The notes beneath the pieces are model-generated. The model was not told the origin of the DNA. It ran no database searches and was given only the letters and a program-made list of their open reading frames with translations. From positions 4,216,001-4,280,000 of the forward strand of contig NZ_FNTG01000001.1 in assembly GCF_900104795.1 (NCBI RefSeq): a DNA stretch of 64,000 nt, given 5' to 3'. Shown here in pieces: positions 9,336 through 16,859 of this stretch. The DNA is from Burkholderia sp. WP9. Lineage in GTDB: Bacteria > Pseudomonadota > Gammaproteobacteria > Burkholderiales > Burkholderiaceae. The translations under genes and the position numbers were made by a program. Each line of letters opens with the position of its first letter. Positions within the stretch are counted from its first letter, which is position 1.

Positions 9336-10277
9336 CTAGTAGTTTGTAATCAACAATTCCTGGACATCACGACGCCCATGGAGAAAGCCCGATACATTGC
9401 GCCCCACCGTCAACTCAGAGACACGCCAGTCACTAAATGCCTCTCTTACGACTGCCACGTCGCCGTACGAAATGAGGATTTTAGCGCCGCGGCTCGAGGC
9501 GATTTCTAGCGAATTCCGAAGTCGAACTACGTCGACCTCGGCAAACGAATTGGCACCGTACTCGCCGCGGTTCCGAACGCCACGTCCTGCGTAAGGCGGG
9601 TCGAGATAGACGAAATCTTTTGCGCCGCACTCAGCAAGAGTAGACTCGAAATCTCCTACACGTACTTCCGCTCCCCGCAGTGTCCGTCCAAACGTTGTTA
9701 TTTCGTCCAGCGACGGCAGAGCTCCTACACGCACTCCCCTCGGGACGTTGAACGCTCCCGCACGGTTGGTGCGATAAACCCCATTAAAGCAAAATCGGTT
9801 CAAATACAAGAATCTTGCGGCACGCTCGTTCGCGCCCATGCTGGTCGGCTCGACTGCACGCAAATCATAGTAAAAGCGTTCCGTCGTCGGCATGGAGTGG
9901 AACAGCTTGCCGACCATGTGCGGGTGCAGTCGAACTCTCTTGTAAAAGTGAATCAACTCAGAGTTGATGTCACCGAGCAACCCAAGGTTAGGCACAAGCT
10001 CAAGATAAAAGCACGCTGAGCCACAGAAAGGCTCCACGTAACGCGAGAACTGCGGAGGGGCAGCTTGCCGCAGTACGGGCAACAGCTTTCGCTTACTTCC
10101 GGCCCACCGTAGCAAGGGCTTAATTGTTTGTTTCAAAGGGCGCAACTGCTGGATGGGTTTAGGAGCGCGGTGGGTCCGGGATATCCACAGTCGCACCGGG
10201 CCTCTCTCGCGATTATTGTTAAGATTATAAGCCCGCGCTTCCCTCGACCTCTCCACTGTTGTCTGCTCTTGAATCAA
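9336..10277 (-). CDS. D12-class (Dam-like) N6-adenine DNA methyltransferase
   Basis: Contains KPLLRWAGSKRKLL (motif X region), YVEPFCGSACFY (motif I, SAM binding), a Dam-type FCFNGVYRTN segment and the catalytic motif YLDPPYAG, in the Dam/DpnM order. It should methylate adenine in a short site; specificity cannot be read. No cognate endonuclease of a classic pair is adjacent. It opens the cassette whose next genes are a phosphoesterase, an Orc-like ATPase and an unknown protein, so the methyl mark may protect self DNA. The start is unresolved: the frame begins at a TTG (10277), and another TTG at 10136, just before the conserved region, would give about 266 residues. Neither has a strong ribosome-binding site. 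Confidence 0.92.
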   Translation of the reverse strand: MIQEQTTVERSREARAYNLNNNRERGPVRLWISRTHRAPKPIQQLRPLKQTIKPLLRWAGSKRKLLPVLRQAAPPQFSRYVEPFCGSACFYLELVPNLGLLGDINSELIHFYKRVRLHPHMVGKLFHSMPTTERFYYDLRAVEPTSMGANERAARFLYLNRFCFNGVYRTNRAGAFNVPRGVRVGALPSLDEITTFGRTLRGAEVRVGDFESTLAECGAKDFVYLDPPYAGRGVRNRGEYGANSFAEVDVVRLRNSLEIASSRGAKILISYGDVAVVREAFSDWRVSELTVGRNVSGFLHGRRDVQELLITNY

Positions 10278-10348
10278 ACGACAGCACTCGGCCAGAACTT
10301 GCCCCGACGGTCCACACCAGACGACTTTCCGACGACCCTTGGCCGTCG

Positions 10349-10540
10349 CTACCGCTTGTTGCCAGAGGGCGCCGCATTCCCCCTATTTCCTCCAGACTTG
10401 GCGCCAGTAGTACTCGGCCAGTTCCCGCCGGCAAACCCGTTGGGAGCACGACCTCCGCCGGGACCTCCGGCCTTCGAACCGCTCCCCGCGGCTTGGCCGC
10501 CGCCTGTCTGACCTCCTTTGCTGCCTCCACTCTTGCTCAT
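10349..10540 (-). CDS. Small Gly/Ser-rich hypothetical protein
   Basis: A 63-residue frame (MSKSGGSKGGQTGGG to the basic end GNAAPSGNKR), about one third Gly. GAGGTGAG lies just before the ATG, which supports translation. It is predicted disordered, with no known function. It is on the same strand and 71 bases upstream of the methylase gene, so it could be the first gene of that transcript. Low-complexity frames can arise by chance in GC-rich DNA, so confidence is limited. Confidence 0.45.
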   Translation of the reverse strand: MSKSGGSKGGQTGGGQAAGSGSKAGGPGGGRAPNGFAGGNWPSTTGAKSGGNRGNAAPSGNKR

Positions 10541-10866
10541 AGCTCACCTCACGCGAATTGACCATCTTCGACGGAAAGCGTCCGCCTGAGATACATCTAA
10601 GGTCATTGGCGCTTTGCAGTCAAAGGTGACCGGCACGGATGCATCACTCCGGTTGCAGCGGACAGGTCAGCCCCGAATGGGGACGTCGGCATTCGGATGA
10701 TGTCGCTTTGTTGGCGATGGATTCCATGAACACCGACCTGCAGGCAATAGAAAACAAGTTTGCGCTCGCTTACATTGAGCGCAAGGCCGTTGAGTTGTTG
10801 TCGATTTGCAGGCAAATGTAAGGCATCACTTCGCTGAAGCGTATAAACCCTGCGACTACAGGGTAA
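10541..10866. other. Intergenic region with no supported feature
   Basis: About 0.33 kb between the minus-strand Gly-rich gene and a plus-strand hypothetical gene. Short open frames are present, but none has a ribosome-binding site or recognisable sequence. It should hold the divergent promoters. Confidence 0.4.
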
Positions 10867-11259
10867 ATGGATGAGCAATCTCTCTACACCGACGCGGGTT
10901 ACGCGCCCGCCCCTATCCCTGCATCATCTTCTGACGTCTTGCTAACGGTTCTGCTATCAGACACTGCGACCGACGTCGAGGTCGTCACGCGAGAACTCGG
11001 CCTGCGAAACGAGATGCTCGAGCGGCTGCGGCGGGCGCTTGACCGGCTGACTTGCGCGCAGGCCGTTTTGGCGGCAATGAGTGCGGGGAGCATGGGGACA
11101 AACTGCGGTGAGACCGGGACGCCAATGCAGATGCAAGAGGCGGTGAAACTGCTGGCAAGAGAGTGGCCGGAAGATTATCCGGCGGGGGCGGTGGAGTGGC
11201 TTCTGCTACTTCCTCGGGGCATTAATCGAGCGGTTGAGAGAGACGGCCATGGCACGTGA
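10867..11259 (+). CDS. Hypothetical protein, 130 aa
   Basis: An open frame with AGGG 4 bases before the ATG. The protein is helical in appearance (VEVVTRELGLRNEMLERL, then AREWPEDYPAGAVEWLLLL) and acidic overall, with two Cys and no membrane segment. I do not recognise it. It is one of the few plus-strand genes in the island and is isolated, facing the repeated motifs at 11.26-11.36 kb. It could be a real accessory gene or a chance frame. Confidence 0.4.
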   Translation: MDEQSLYTDAGYAPAPIPASSSDVLLTVLLSDTATDVEVVTRELGLRNEMLERLRRALDRLTCAQAVLAAMSAGSMGTNCGETGTPMQMQEAVKLLAREWPEDYPAGAVEWLLLLPRGINRAVERDGHGT

Positions 11260-11260
11260 C

Positions 11261-11355
11261 CATTAGTTCCGGTTAATCCTTTGCTGACAAGGACTTGGAC
11301 GCAGCGAAGCGTCGCTGCTAACCGAAACTAATGGCCCCCGCTAACCGAAACTAAT
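11261..11355. repeat. Three copies of a 15-16-bp motif, two direct and one inverted
   Basis: GCTAACCGAAACTAAT occurs at 11317-11332 and 11340-11355. The inverted form CATTAGTTCCGGTTA, with one mismatch, is at 11261-11275. Between the inverted copies is a small hairpin, GCAGCGA pairing with TCGCTGC (about 11300-11318). The arrangement suggests binding sites for a regulator or recombinase, or the ends of a lost element. No function is established. Confidence 0.5.
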
Positions 11356-11511
11356 CAAACGCGACGCCGCGCCCTTTCTTTGCGCTCCACCGTCACCGAC
11401 TTCGCCATATTCCGAATTTTTTCGCCACAATGCTTCTTTATGGGGCTGCCCTGCACGCGCGCGGTGAGCACAACGCGGGATTTACAACGGCAAAAATTCA
11501 GTTCCGAGCAG

Positions 11512-12018
11512 CTATGCGCCCGCCAGAGACAATGTGGGTGAGTCTTTCGCTGGCGAAGTGCGATACATGCAAACATCGCTGCGGGTTCCGATGAGCTTGC
11601 GCTCGAGCCGGTTGAGTCTGCCCCGCAGCAACTGTGTGTCCCGCAAGAGACCGAGTGGGGCCCAACAGCCGGCGATGCCCGCAAGGTCACGCGCATGGTT
11701 GCCGGCGGTACCGTGCTCGGAGTTGTCATGGAGATTCGCAGGAGCAGGTGCCCCAGCGAATGCGTCAAAGGGGAACTGGGACACAGCAAGCTGGATTTCC
11801 CAACGTGCGCCGTTGACCAGAGTGTCTTCCGCGCGACCGTACGGGCGCGGCCAGCATTGCCGACGGAAGTACCGCTCCCAGTCAGCAACCTGCCACATGA
11901 GTGCTTCGTTCGCTCGGCCTTTCAGGGTGGCCAGATGAAATGCGATGGCGGCGTCGAGGGCCTTGAAATATTTCCTGCGGGAGATGCGCATTGGGGTTCC
12001 GTATGGTTGCTGGTCCAT
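11512..12018 (-). CDS. Hypothetical protein, possibly a frameshifted remnant
   Basis: A 168-residue frame. Its N-terminal 90 residues read like a real protein (ISRRKYFKALDAAIAF, VADWERYFRRQCWPRPYG), and residues 125-150 look helical (LLRGRLNRLERKLIG). In another minus-strand frame the segment 11355-11560 encodes a Cys/His-rich basic tail (NFCRCKSR, KKHCGEKIRN) resembling a zinc-binding C-terminus, so the original gene may have run on and been frameshifted. No family is recognised. The ribosome-binding site before 12018 is weak. Confidence 0.35.
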   Translation of the reverse strand: MDQQPYGTPMRISRRKYFKALDAAIAFHLATLKGRANEALMWQVADWERYFRRQCWPRPYGRAEDTLVNGARWEIQLAVSQFPFDAFAGAPAPANLHDNSEHGTAGNHARDLAGIAGCWAPLGLLRDTQLLRGRLNRLERKLIGTRSDVCMYRTSPAKDSPTLSLAGA

Positions 12019-12752
12019 TGACGTGACCCGGACCGTTCATCGATACCGGGAGTACAAGTCAGTAAAGCAACCTGCGCTTCTGTGCGGCTCGCCTAAAATT
12101 TTAGAATGCGGCGCGTACGTGCCAATTTTTGCGTCGGCAACTGCGCGATATTTGAGCCGGCGAAGCGCCGCGAGGGAAAGTTGGCTTCGAGTCCGCGTGA
12201 ATGGACGGACGTGAACTGCTGGGGGGCGGCTTTCATGCGCCTTATACGCCGGTCCGGCGTGCCATGCTCGGCGCCTCCTTCGCGAGAAACACGGTTCGAA
12301 ATATGCGCCATGTGGCAAAGAAGGGGACCGGCGGAAATCAGCCCGCTGCCGGTCGCTCGCCTCGTCAGGCGGGCCATTCAGGCAGCAACACGGTTCAGCG
12401 CTGTCCGGCCTCGTCGTTACCTGATGCAGGATGTCACTCCCCTTGCACCGGTACAACGAGGTCCGCATGCGGAGCCACCGCGTGGGGGGCGAATCGCGGC
12501 TGGGGCGGCTTGACGCAACATAGGGCTGCTGCTCCGGACCGCGCGGCAGACGGGTATCCGTCCTGCGGCTGCCGTTTCCGGGTGACTCTCCACCCGAAGG
12601 AGGCCGCCTTCCTATTCTTTTTAGAAAAGAGGCTCCTTTAACTGCAAGAAGACTCTTTTTTTTAGAACCGGTAGGTAGAGCGTTTTAAATATGGGACTGC
12701 CGCCGCCGTCTTTAGCGTACTTAAGTACCCTGGTCTGCGGCAGTCGCCGCAC
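12019..12752. other. 0.73-kb non-coding stretch with palindromes
   Basis: No convincing gene on either strand. It holds a 12-bp palindrome CTAAAATTTTAG at 12093-12104, a T-rich stretch near 12610-12665, and, close to the end of the next gene, an inverted repeat GACTGCCGC / GCGGCAGTC (12695-12703, 12737-12745) enclosing the perfect palindrome GTACTTAAGTAC (12717-12728). The last structure lies just downstream of the minus-strand kinase-partner gene and may end its transcript. Confidence 0.5.
12695..12745 (-). terminator. Possible transcript-end structure after the kinase-partner gene
   Basis: A 9-bp inverted repeat with a 33-base loop that contains a further 12-bp palindrome. It begins 8 bases beyond the stop codon of the gene ending at 12753. 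There is an AT-rich run further downstream but no T-tract right after the stem, so intrinsic termination is uncertain. Confidence 0.35.
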
Positions 12753-13646
12753 TCAGTTCAGTGCGGTAACTTCCTCGCTTAGCAGACGACTGCAGGCGGT
12801 CTGGATGTCGTACGTCGTAAAGACCTTGAGTTCTTCCCGCAGCGCCTGTTCGCGCAGCTCAGCAACTGCGTTATCCAGTGCCGCGTACTCACTTTCCTTA
12901 TAGATAGGCAGGCCCGGCGCGGGCACCCATGCGGTGAGTTCGACCGAGTCGGGGGTAGCGAATCCGAATGCGTCCCTTGCCCGCGCCAGACGCCACAGCG
13001 CGGCTGAGGCCGTACGTAGCCGGACCGGACTGCGTCCTTTAGGATTGATGGCGGCGTAGCAGGTGGCGTAGGAATGGCCAATATAGTCAATCGAGAAGCC
13101 GCTGCTCGCGCCGGTCAGACTGAACGGCCGGTTAAATCCCTGCTCGAGCAATGGTTTGCGATGGACTACTTCAGTTCTGACCGCGTGGACGAACCGGCTT
13201 TCGTCAGCCGGTCGCGGCATCGAATCCTCGACGGGAAGTGGCACCCCATGGTCGGCGGGCGCGTGAAACAGCGCGCATCGCTCAAGGGCCGCAACGATGA
13301 CGCCTTCCTCATCGTCACCCTCCACGGAGAACGGCGCACCCAACTCGACACCGGATAACGGCGGCAACCACTCCCGGGCCGCGCTGGCTGGTGCCCTGGC
13401 CGCCAGGTAATCAGCGACCAGCAGGGTGCCAAACGAATGGCAGGCATAGCCCAGCTCCTGAGGCAGGCATTTCAGGATTCTGGTCGTGACAGTGCGCGCG
13501 AACGGCTTACCGGACTCGAACTGGCCGACGACGGCAATGGCGAGCGATTCGCCGGTAGCGTCAATGTTCAGCCGGACCAGACGTGCGGAAGCGGTGTGCG
13601 CGGGGGGCTCGAGCAGAAAGAAGTCGGGCTGCATAAGCCGGTTCAC
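12753..13646 (-). CDS. Partner protein of the HipA-like kinase, unknown function
   Basis: A 297-residue protein of no family I recognise. It overlaps the kinase stop codon as ATGA, so the two are co-translated and probably interact. Visible parts are a hydrophobic strand-rich N-terminus (LAIAVVGQFESGKPFA), a YACHSFGTLLVADYL segment, and a C-terminal helical stretch (YAALDNAVAELREQALREEL). There is no signal peptide or membrane segment. In a toxin-antitoxin-like reading it would be substrate, regulator or antitoxin of the kinase. Confidence 0.65.
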   Translation of the reverse strand: MNRLMQPDFFLLEPPAHTASARLVRLNIDATGESLAIAVVGQFESGKPFARTVTTRILKCLPQELGYACHSFGTLLVADYLAARAPASAAREWLPPLSGVELGAPFSVEGDDEEGVIVAALERCALFHAPADHGVPLPVEDSMPRPADESRFVHAVRTEVVHRKPLLEQGFNRPFSLTGASSGFSIDYIGHSYATCYAAINPKGRSPVRLRTASAALWRLARARDAFGFATPDSVELTAWVPAPGLPIYKESEYAALDNAVAELREQALREELKVFTTYDIQTACSRLLSEEVTALN

Positions 13647-14461
13647 AGGGCAGGTGGTTGAAGGGGGCGGGGCTGCAGGCCAGGCAGGTCAGGGATGCCG
13701 AGCGTTTGCCCAAGGGTGTCCAGGAGCTGTTCAGCCCGCCGTTCGAGGTAGGCTCGAACCGGTTCGCGCAGGGCTTCGTCACTGACAAGCTGAGCGTACG
13801 GTAGTCGGAATACCGCAGCGTGGCAAGCCGCGCAGAATTCCCTCAGGGGCGCCTTCAGCGCCGCCCTTTCGGCGGGCGAAAACTTGTGAACCATCTGGAG
13901 CAGGCGGTTGGGTCCTGGCGGTGGAACGGTGGAGAAAAGTCCAAGTCCTGTCCCGCCAATGGCGCGCTCGTGGTCAATCAGCCTGATTTCCCGGCGGGCC
14001 GTGAGCAGCAGGTTCCCGTCGTGCCTGTCGTCGTTGCCTATCAGTTCATCAAATAGTGCAATCCTGGCCAGAAGCGTCGGGTCGAGCCCGTACATGGTGG
14101 CCAATACCGAGGGGCTCTGGCTCTCGAGCCGGACAGCCTGGGCGAAGGGGAGCGCGGCGGTACCGAAGCACAGGCGGTCCTCATCGTTGCCGAAGGGCCA
14201 GAAACCATGCATCCGCTGGCGGTGCACAGTAACCCAGAACGCGTCAGGTGTCGGCAGGCCGAGATACTGCGCCAGCCACGCGCACACGGATTCGACAATG
14301 AACGCACGCTCGGGCAGGAGCTTCACATAGGCGTCGAGGCTGCATGTGCGCACGGGTATCTGGATGCGACCGCGCACGACCGGATGGGAACCGGTCGTGA
14401 CCCGGGTAATCGGTTCGCGATGGAGTCGGGCCAGCTCGAAAGGCGGATGCGAAATAGGCAC
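13643..14461 (-). CDS. HipA-like protein kinase
   Basis: A 272-residue protein with a kinase core: AYVKLLP (K47, probable ATP-binding lysine), the catalytic loop GNDDRHDGN (142-150) and the metal-binding segment LIDHERA (D163). This is the arrangement of HipA-type and related stand-alone HipA_2 kinases; it is shorter than HipA (about 440 aa) and lacks the HipA N-terminal domain. Known members phosphorylate translation factors or tRNA synthetases and cause growth arrest, but the substrate here is unknown. It sits 11 bases after a 60-aa gene and overlaps its 297-aa partner, forming a three-gene operon next to the integrase. Confidence 0.8.
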   Translation of the reverse strand: MPISHPPFELARLHREPITRVTTGSHPVVRGRIQIPVRTCSLDAYVKLLPERAFIVESVCAWLAQYLGLPTPDAFWVTVHRQRMHGFWPFGNDEDRLCFGTAALPFAQAVRLESQSPSVLATMYGLDPTLLARIALFDELIGNDDRHDGNLLLTARREIRLIDHERAIGGTGLGLFSTVPPPGPNRLLQMVHKFSPAERAALKAPLREFCAACHAAVFRLPYAQLVSDEALREPVRAYLERRAEQLLDTLGQTLGIPDLPGLQPRPLQPPAL

Positions 14462-14472
14462 GTGTCTGATTC

Positions 14473-14655
14473 CTAGCCTTTGCGACCGTCTTTTTCTTTT
14501 GCGACACCCTTGTACGGCTTGCCGTCGGCTTTCTGGCCCAAGAAGCGTCCCGTTTCATCGTCACGCTTGACCCACTGGTCAGTTTTTGGATTGTGCACCT
14601 GCGAGCGCGCATCCACGGAACCCTTCCGGAAGTCCTTGCCTGTGTTCTTTGCCAT
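14473..14655 (-). CDS. Small basic hypothetical protein heading the kinase operon
   Basis: A 60-residue, very polar protein (MAKNTGKDFRKGSV to VAKEKDGRKG) resembling short conserved proteins with a VKRDxxTGRF core that are found in many bacteria without a known role. The ATG at 14655 was preferred to one 21 bases upstream because GGAGA lies 5 bases before it. The kinase starts 11 bases after its stop codon. It is a possible antitoxin or DNA-binding autoregulator, given the operator-like repeats in its leader; that is inference. Confidence 0.7.
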   Translation of the reverse strand: MAKNTGKDFRKGSVDARSQVHNPKTDQWVKRDDETGRFLGQKADGKPYKGVAKEKDGRKG

Positions 14656-14681
14656 GGGGTCTCCGCTTGACCACAACCTAT

Positions 14682-14714
14682 GGTGTAACGAAAAAATCTA
14701 TACACCAAGTATAG
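14682..14714 (-). promoter_or_regulatory. Operator-like inverted repeats upstream of the kinase operon
   Basis: Two interlocked inverted repeats: GGTGTA / TACACC (14682-14687, 14701-14706) and CTATAC-N5-GTATAG (14698-14714). On the minus strand TATACT and TATAGA lie within them as -10-like sequences. The layout is typical of autoregulated toxin-antitoxin promoters. Confidence 0.45.
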
Positions 14715-14937
14715 TAGGCTCAATCGCCTTTGCATAGCAAAAGGGGCGCGTGCCTGATACGGACAGACTCGCTGCCGGGTCGTGCGGGCGGGGCGGCGAT
14801 GTCAACTGTAAAAAGGATGCGAAGGTTATGCATCGCCGTGGGTGGTGGACCGGCGCAAGTGGTGGGCAGCAGTGTCCACCAGTAGCAGGCGTAAATTCAG
14901 GAAGGCGAGATGAGTGTATCGCAGGGTTGCCTGCCTT

Positions 14938-16500
14938 TCACGCATGCGCCGTGCGGGGGCCGGGAAAGCGCAGCACGTTGTCCGGCAGCCCGTCGACGTC
15001 CGCATCGTCGGCTGTGACCGCGCTTTCGCGGACCAGGTCCGTAAGCGTCAGGTCGCCACCTCTCGGCAGGCGCCGCAGGCCGCGGTGCACCGGCGGCGCT
15101 GCGCCAAACGCCGCGTCCAGCCGAAGCGCGAGGTGTTTCGCGCACAGGTGCGCGTAGCGCAGCAGCATGCGTGTGTCCAGGTGCCCCGAAAACGCCTGCA
15201 AATCCACCAGCGACATGGTGCCGGTGTCGGCGACGCGCGAAATCGCTTCATGGCGCAGGTCGTGCAGATGCAGGTCGTCGATGCCGGCCGCCGCGCACAG
15301 CCGCGCCCAGATTTTCCGCAGGTGGTCGGCGCCCAGCGGGAACACACGCCCGTCCGTACGGGGCAGGCTGTCGAGCAGGGCGGCCAGTTCGGCGCGCACT
15401 GGCAGCTTGCGCGGCCGGCCGTTTTTCGTCTCGGGGAGGAAGACGGTCCGCCCGTCCAGGTCCACGTCGGACCAGCGTGCCGACAGCGTTTCGCCGCGGC
15501 GTGCCGCGGTCATGAGCTGAAACTGGACGAGCGTCTCAACCAGTGGCACGTGGGTGTACGTCGCTTCGGCTTCGGGCAGAAAGCGGGCGCGCGCCGCCGC
15601 GATGATGGCCTTCTGTTCACGCACCGTATGGGCGAGCTCGGCGTCGGTGCGCGCGTCGGTCATCAGTTCCTCCAGACGCCGGGCAATCGAGCGCCGGCGG
15701 TCTTCGTCGCGTGCGGCGTCGAGCAGCCGGTCCTCCTCGCCGGGCTTCAGCCGCCGGTCCCGCTCATTGTAATAGCGGGGCCGCTTGACACCGTCCATCG
15801 GCGAGCGCGCCACCTCGATGCGCCAGGTCTTGATGGCCAGCGTGCAGACGGCCGAAAAAATATCGACCTCGCGGTCGACGGTGGCGGGTTCGACCCACTG
15901 GCAGCGCTCGTCGATGTAGTCATTGATATCCGTGGGCATCAGCTGGGCGAACGGGCGGTGCAGCCACGCCAGGTTGACGGTCGGCGTGCGCATCGTCTTG
16001 CCGGTGGGGCGTCGCGGGGGGCGGGCCTTCACCCTGGGGTGCGGAGCCGGATGCTGGCGCACGATGTCGCCCGGGTCGAGGCGTGGCAGGCCCGCATCCT
16101 CGAGCAGCGCGTTGATTTTGTAGGCGACTATCTCGAAGCTCGCATGGCGGGGCGCTTCTTCCTTCAGATAGCGGATGAGCAGGTCGGCGAAGTTGAGCTT
16201 GAGCGCCTTTGCGTAGTCGACATACAGGCCAATGGCGCGCTGTCCTGCGATGAAGGCGATAAGCGTGTCGGCTTCATCGGCGGAGGCAACGGTGGTGTGC
16301 AGGTCCGGAAAACCCCTGTTGCGGATACGGACCTCGAAGCAGTCGTCGGCACGGGACACGCGCGGGCGCTCGCCGTCCGCGCGCAGCGTCGCGACATAGG
16401 CTTCGACGGCGGCACGGGCCGAGTAAGGAAAGGCGCGCGCGAGCGCGTCCTTGTTGGGGACAGTGACGAGATACTTCGAGCGGTTCGAGACGGCAGCCAT
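14938..16500 (-). CDS. Tyrosine recombinase / site-specific integrase
   Basis: A 520-residue phage-type integrase. The catalytic set is complete: an Arg in TAARRGETLSARW, HDLRHE (H413, R416), FSGHLD (H440) and the nucleophile Tyr in RMLLRYAHL (Y449). The N-terminal half is an extended core-binding region, longer than lambda Int (356 aa). The C-terminal 60 residues after Y449 are Asp/Leu-rich. The start at 16500 is set by AGGAG 7 bases upstream. It lies about 235 bp from the 3' end of a tRNA-Pro gene and points away from it, the usual place for an island integrase, so it most likely moved the accessory region to its left. Confidence 0.93.
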   Translation of the reverse strand: MAAVSNRSKYLVTVPNKDALARAFPYSARAAVEAYVATLRADGERPRVSRADDCFEVRIRNRGFPDLHTTVASADEADTLIAFIAGQRAIGLYVDYAKALKLNFADLLIRYLKEEAPRHASFEIVAYKINALLEDAGLPRLDPGDIVRQHPAPHPRVKARPPRRPTGKTMRTPTVNLAWLHRPFAQLMPTDINDYIDERCQWVEPATVDREVDIFSAVCTLAIKTWRIEVARSPMDGVKRPRYYNERDRRLKPGEEDRLLDAARDEDRRRSIARRLEELMTDARTDAELAHTVREQKAIIAAARARFLPEAEATYTHVPLVETLVQFQLMTAARRGETLSARWSDVDLDGRTVFLPETKNGRPRKLPVRAELAALLDSLPRTDGRVFPLGADHLRKIWARLCAAAGIDDLHLHDLRHEAISRVADTGTMSLVDLQAFSGHLDTRMLLRYAHLCAKHLALRLDAAFGAAPPVHRGLRRLPRGGDLTLTDLVRESAVTADDADVDGLPDNVLRFPGPRTAHA

Positions 16501-16559
16501 GGCAGCTCCTGAATAAGTGGAGCTACGTGTAGTGACGGCCGCCGCCGGTGACTGCACCG

Positions 16560-16571
16560 CTAAAATTTTAG
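16560..16571. repeat. CTAAAATTTTAG palindrome upstream of the integrase
   Basis: A perfect 12-bp palindrome 60 bp upstream of the integrase start. An identical copy is at 12093-12104, so the pair brackets the kinase module and the integrase. It may be a binding site or simply AT-rich promoter DNA. Confidence 0.4.
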
Positions 16572-16681
16572 TTATCGGCGCTGCACAGACCGGCGGGTAT
16601 CGAATGCGGGCGAGGCGGCGCGCGATAGGGGCACGCGGTCGGGTCGCTGGCGCAGGTTTGGCGCAGATTCGGACCGGAAAC

Positions 16682-16707
16682 AAAAAAGCCCAGCGAGTGC
16701 TGGGCTT
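16682..16707 (-). terminator. Intrinsic terminator downstream of tRNA-Pro
   Basis: On the minus strand AAGCCCAGC pairs with GCTGGGCTT around a 4-base loop and is followed by six T. It lies 28 bases past the encoded CCA end of the tRNA. Confidence 0.85.
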
Positions 16708-16734
16708 GATGTCCTTGATTCACAAGGATAATTC

Positions 16735-16811
16735 TGGTCGGGGTGAGAGGATTCGAACCTCCGGCCTCTACGTCCCGAACGTAGCGCTCTACCAGGCTAA
16801 GCTACACCCCG
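16735..16811 (-). tRNA. tRNA-Pro (anticodon CGG)
   Basis: 77 bases including an encoded CCA. The acceptor CGGGGTG pairs with CACCCCG with discriminator A. The anticodon stem CTACG/CGTAG encloses loop TTCGGGA, giving anticodon CGG. The T arm is GGAGG-TTCGAAT-CCTCT with one G-T pair. It reads CCG codons. The gene is intact, so any island insertion regenerated its 3' end. It lies between the integrase and ispB. Confidence 0.95.
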
Positions 16812-16859
16812 ATTTGTACTGCGAACTCGATTCAGACTAACTCAGCGTTTCAGTCTCGT

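Noticed and set aside
10639..10821. Short plus-strand frame, possible 34-60-aa peptide
   Set aside because: No ribosome-binding site and no recognisable sequence; it lies in the region expected to hold promoters.
12106..12641. Overlapping frames in the 12.1-12.6 kb gap
   Set aside because: Arg/Ala/Pro-rich, no initiation signals, no family resemblance on either strand.
14914..16512. Plus-strand frame of more than 500 codons over the integrase
   Set aside because: The integrase on the minus strand has a full catalytic set and a strong ribosome-binding site; the plus frame has none.
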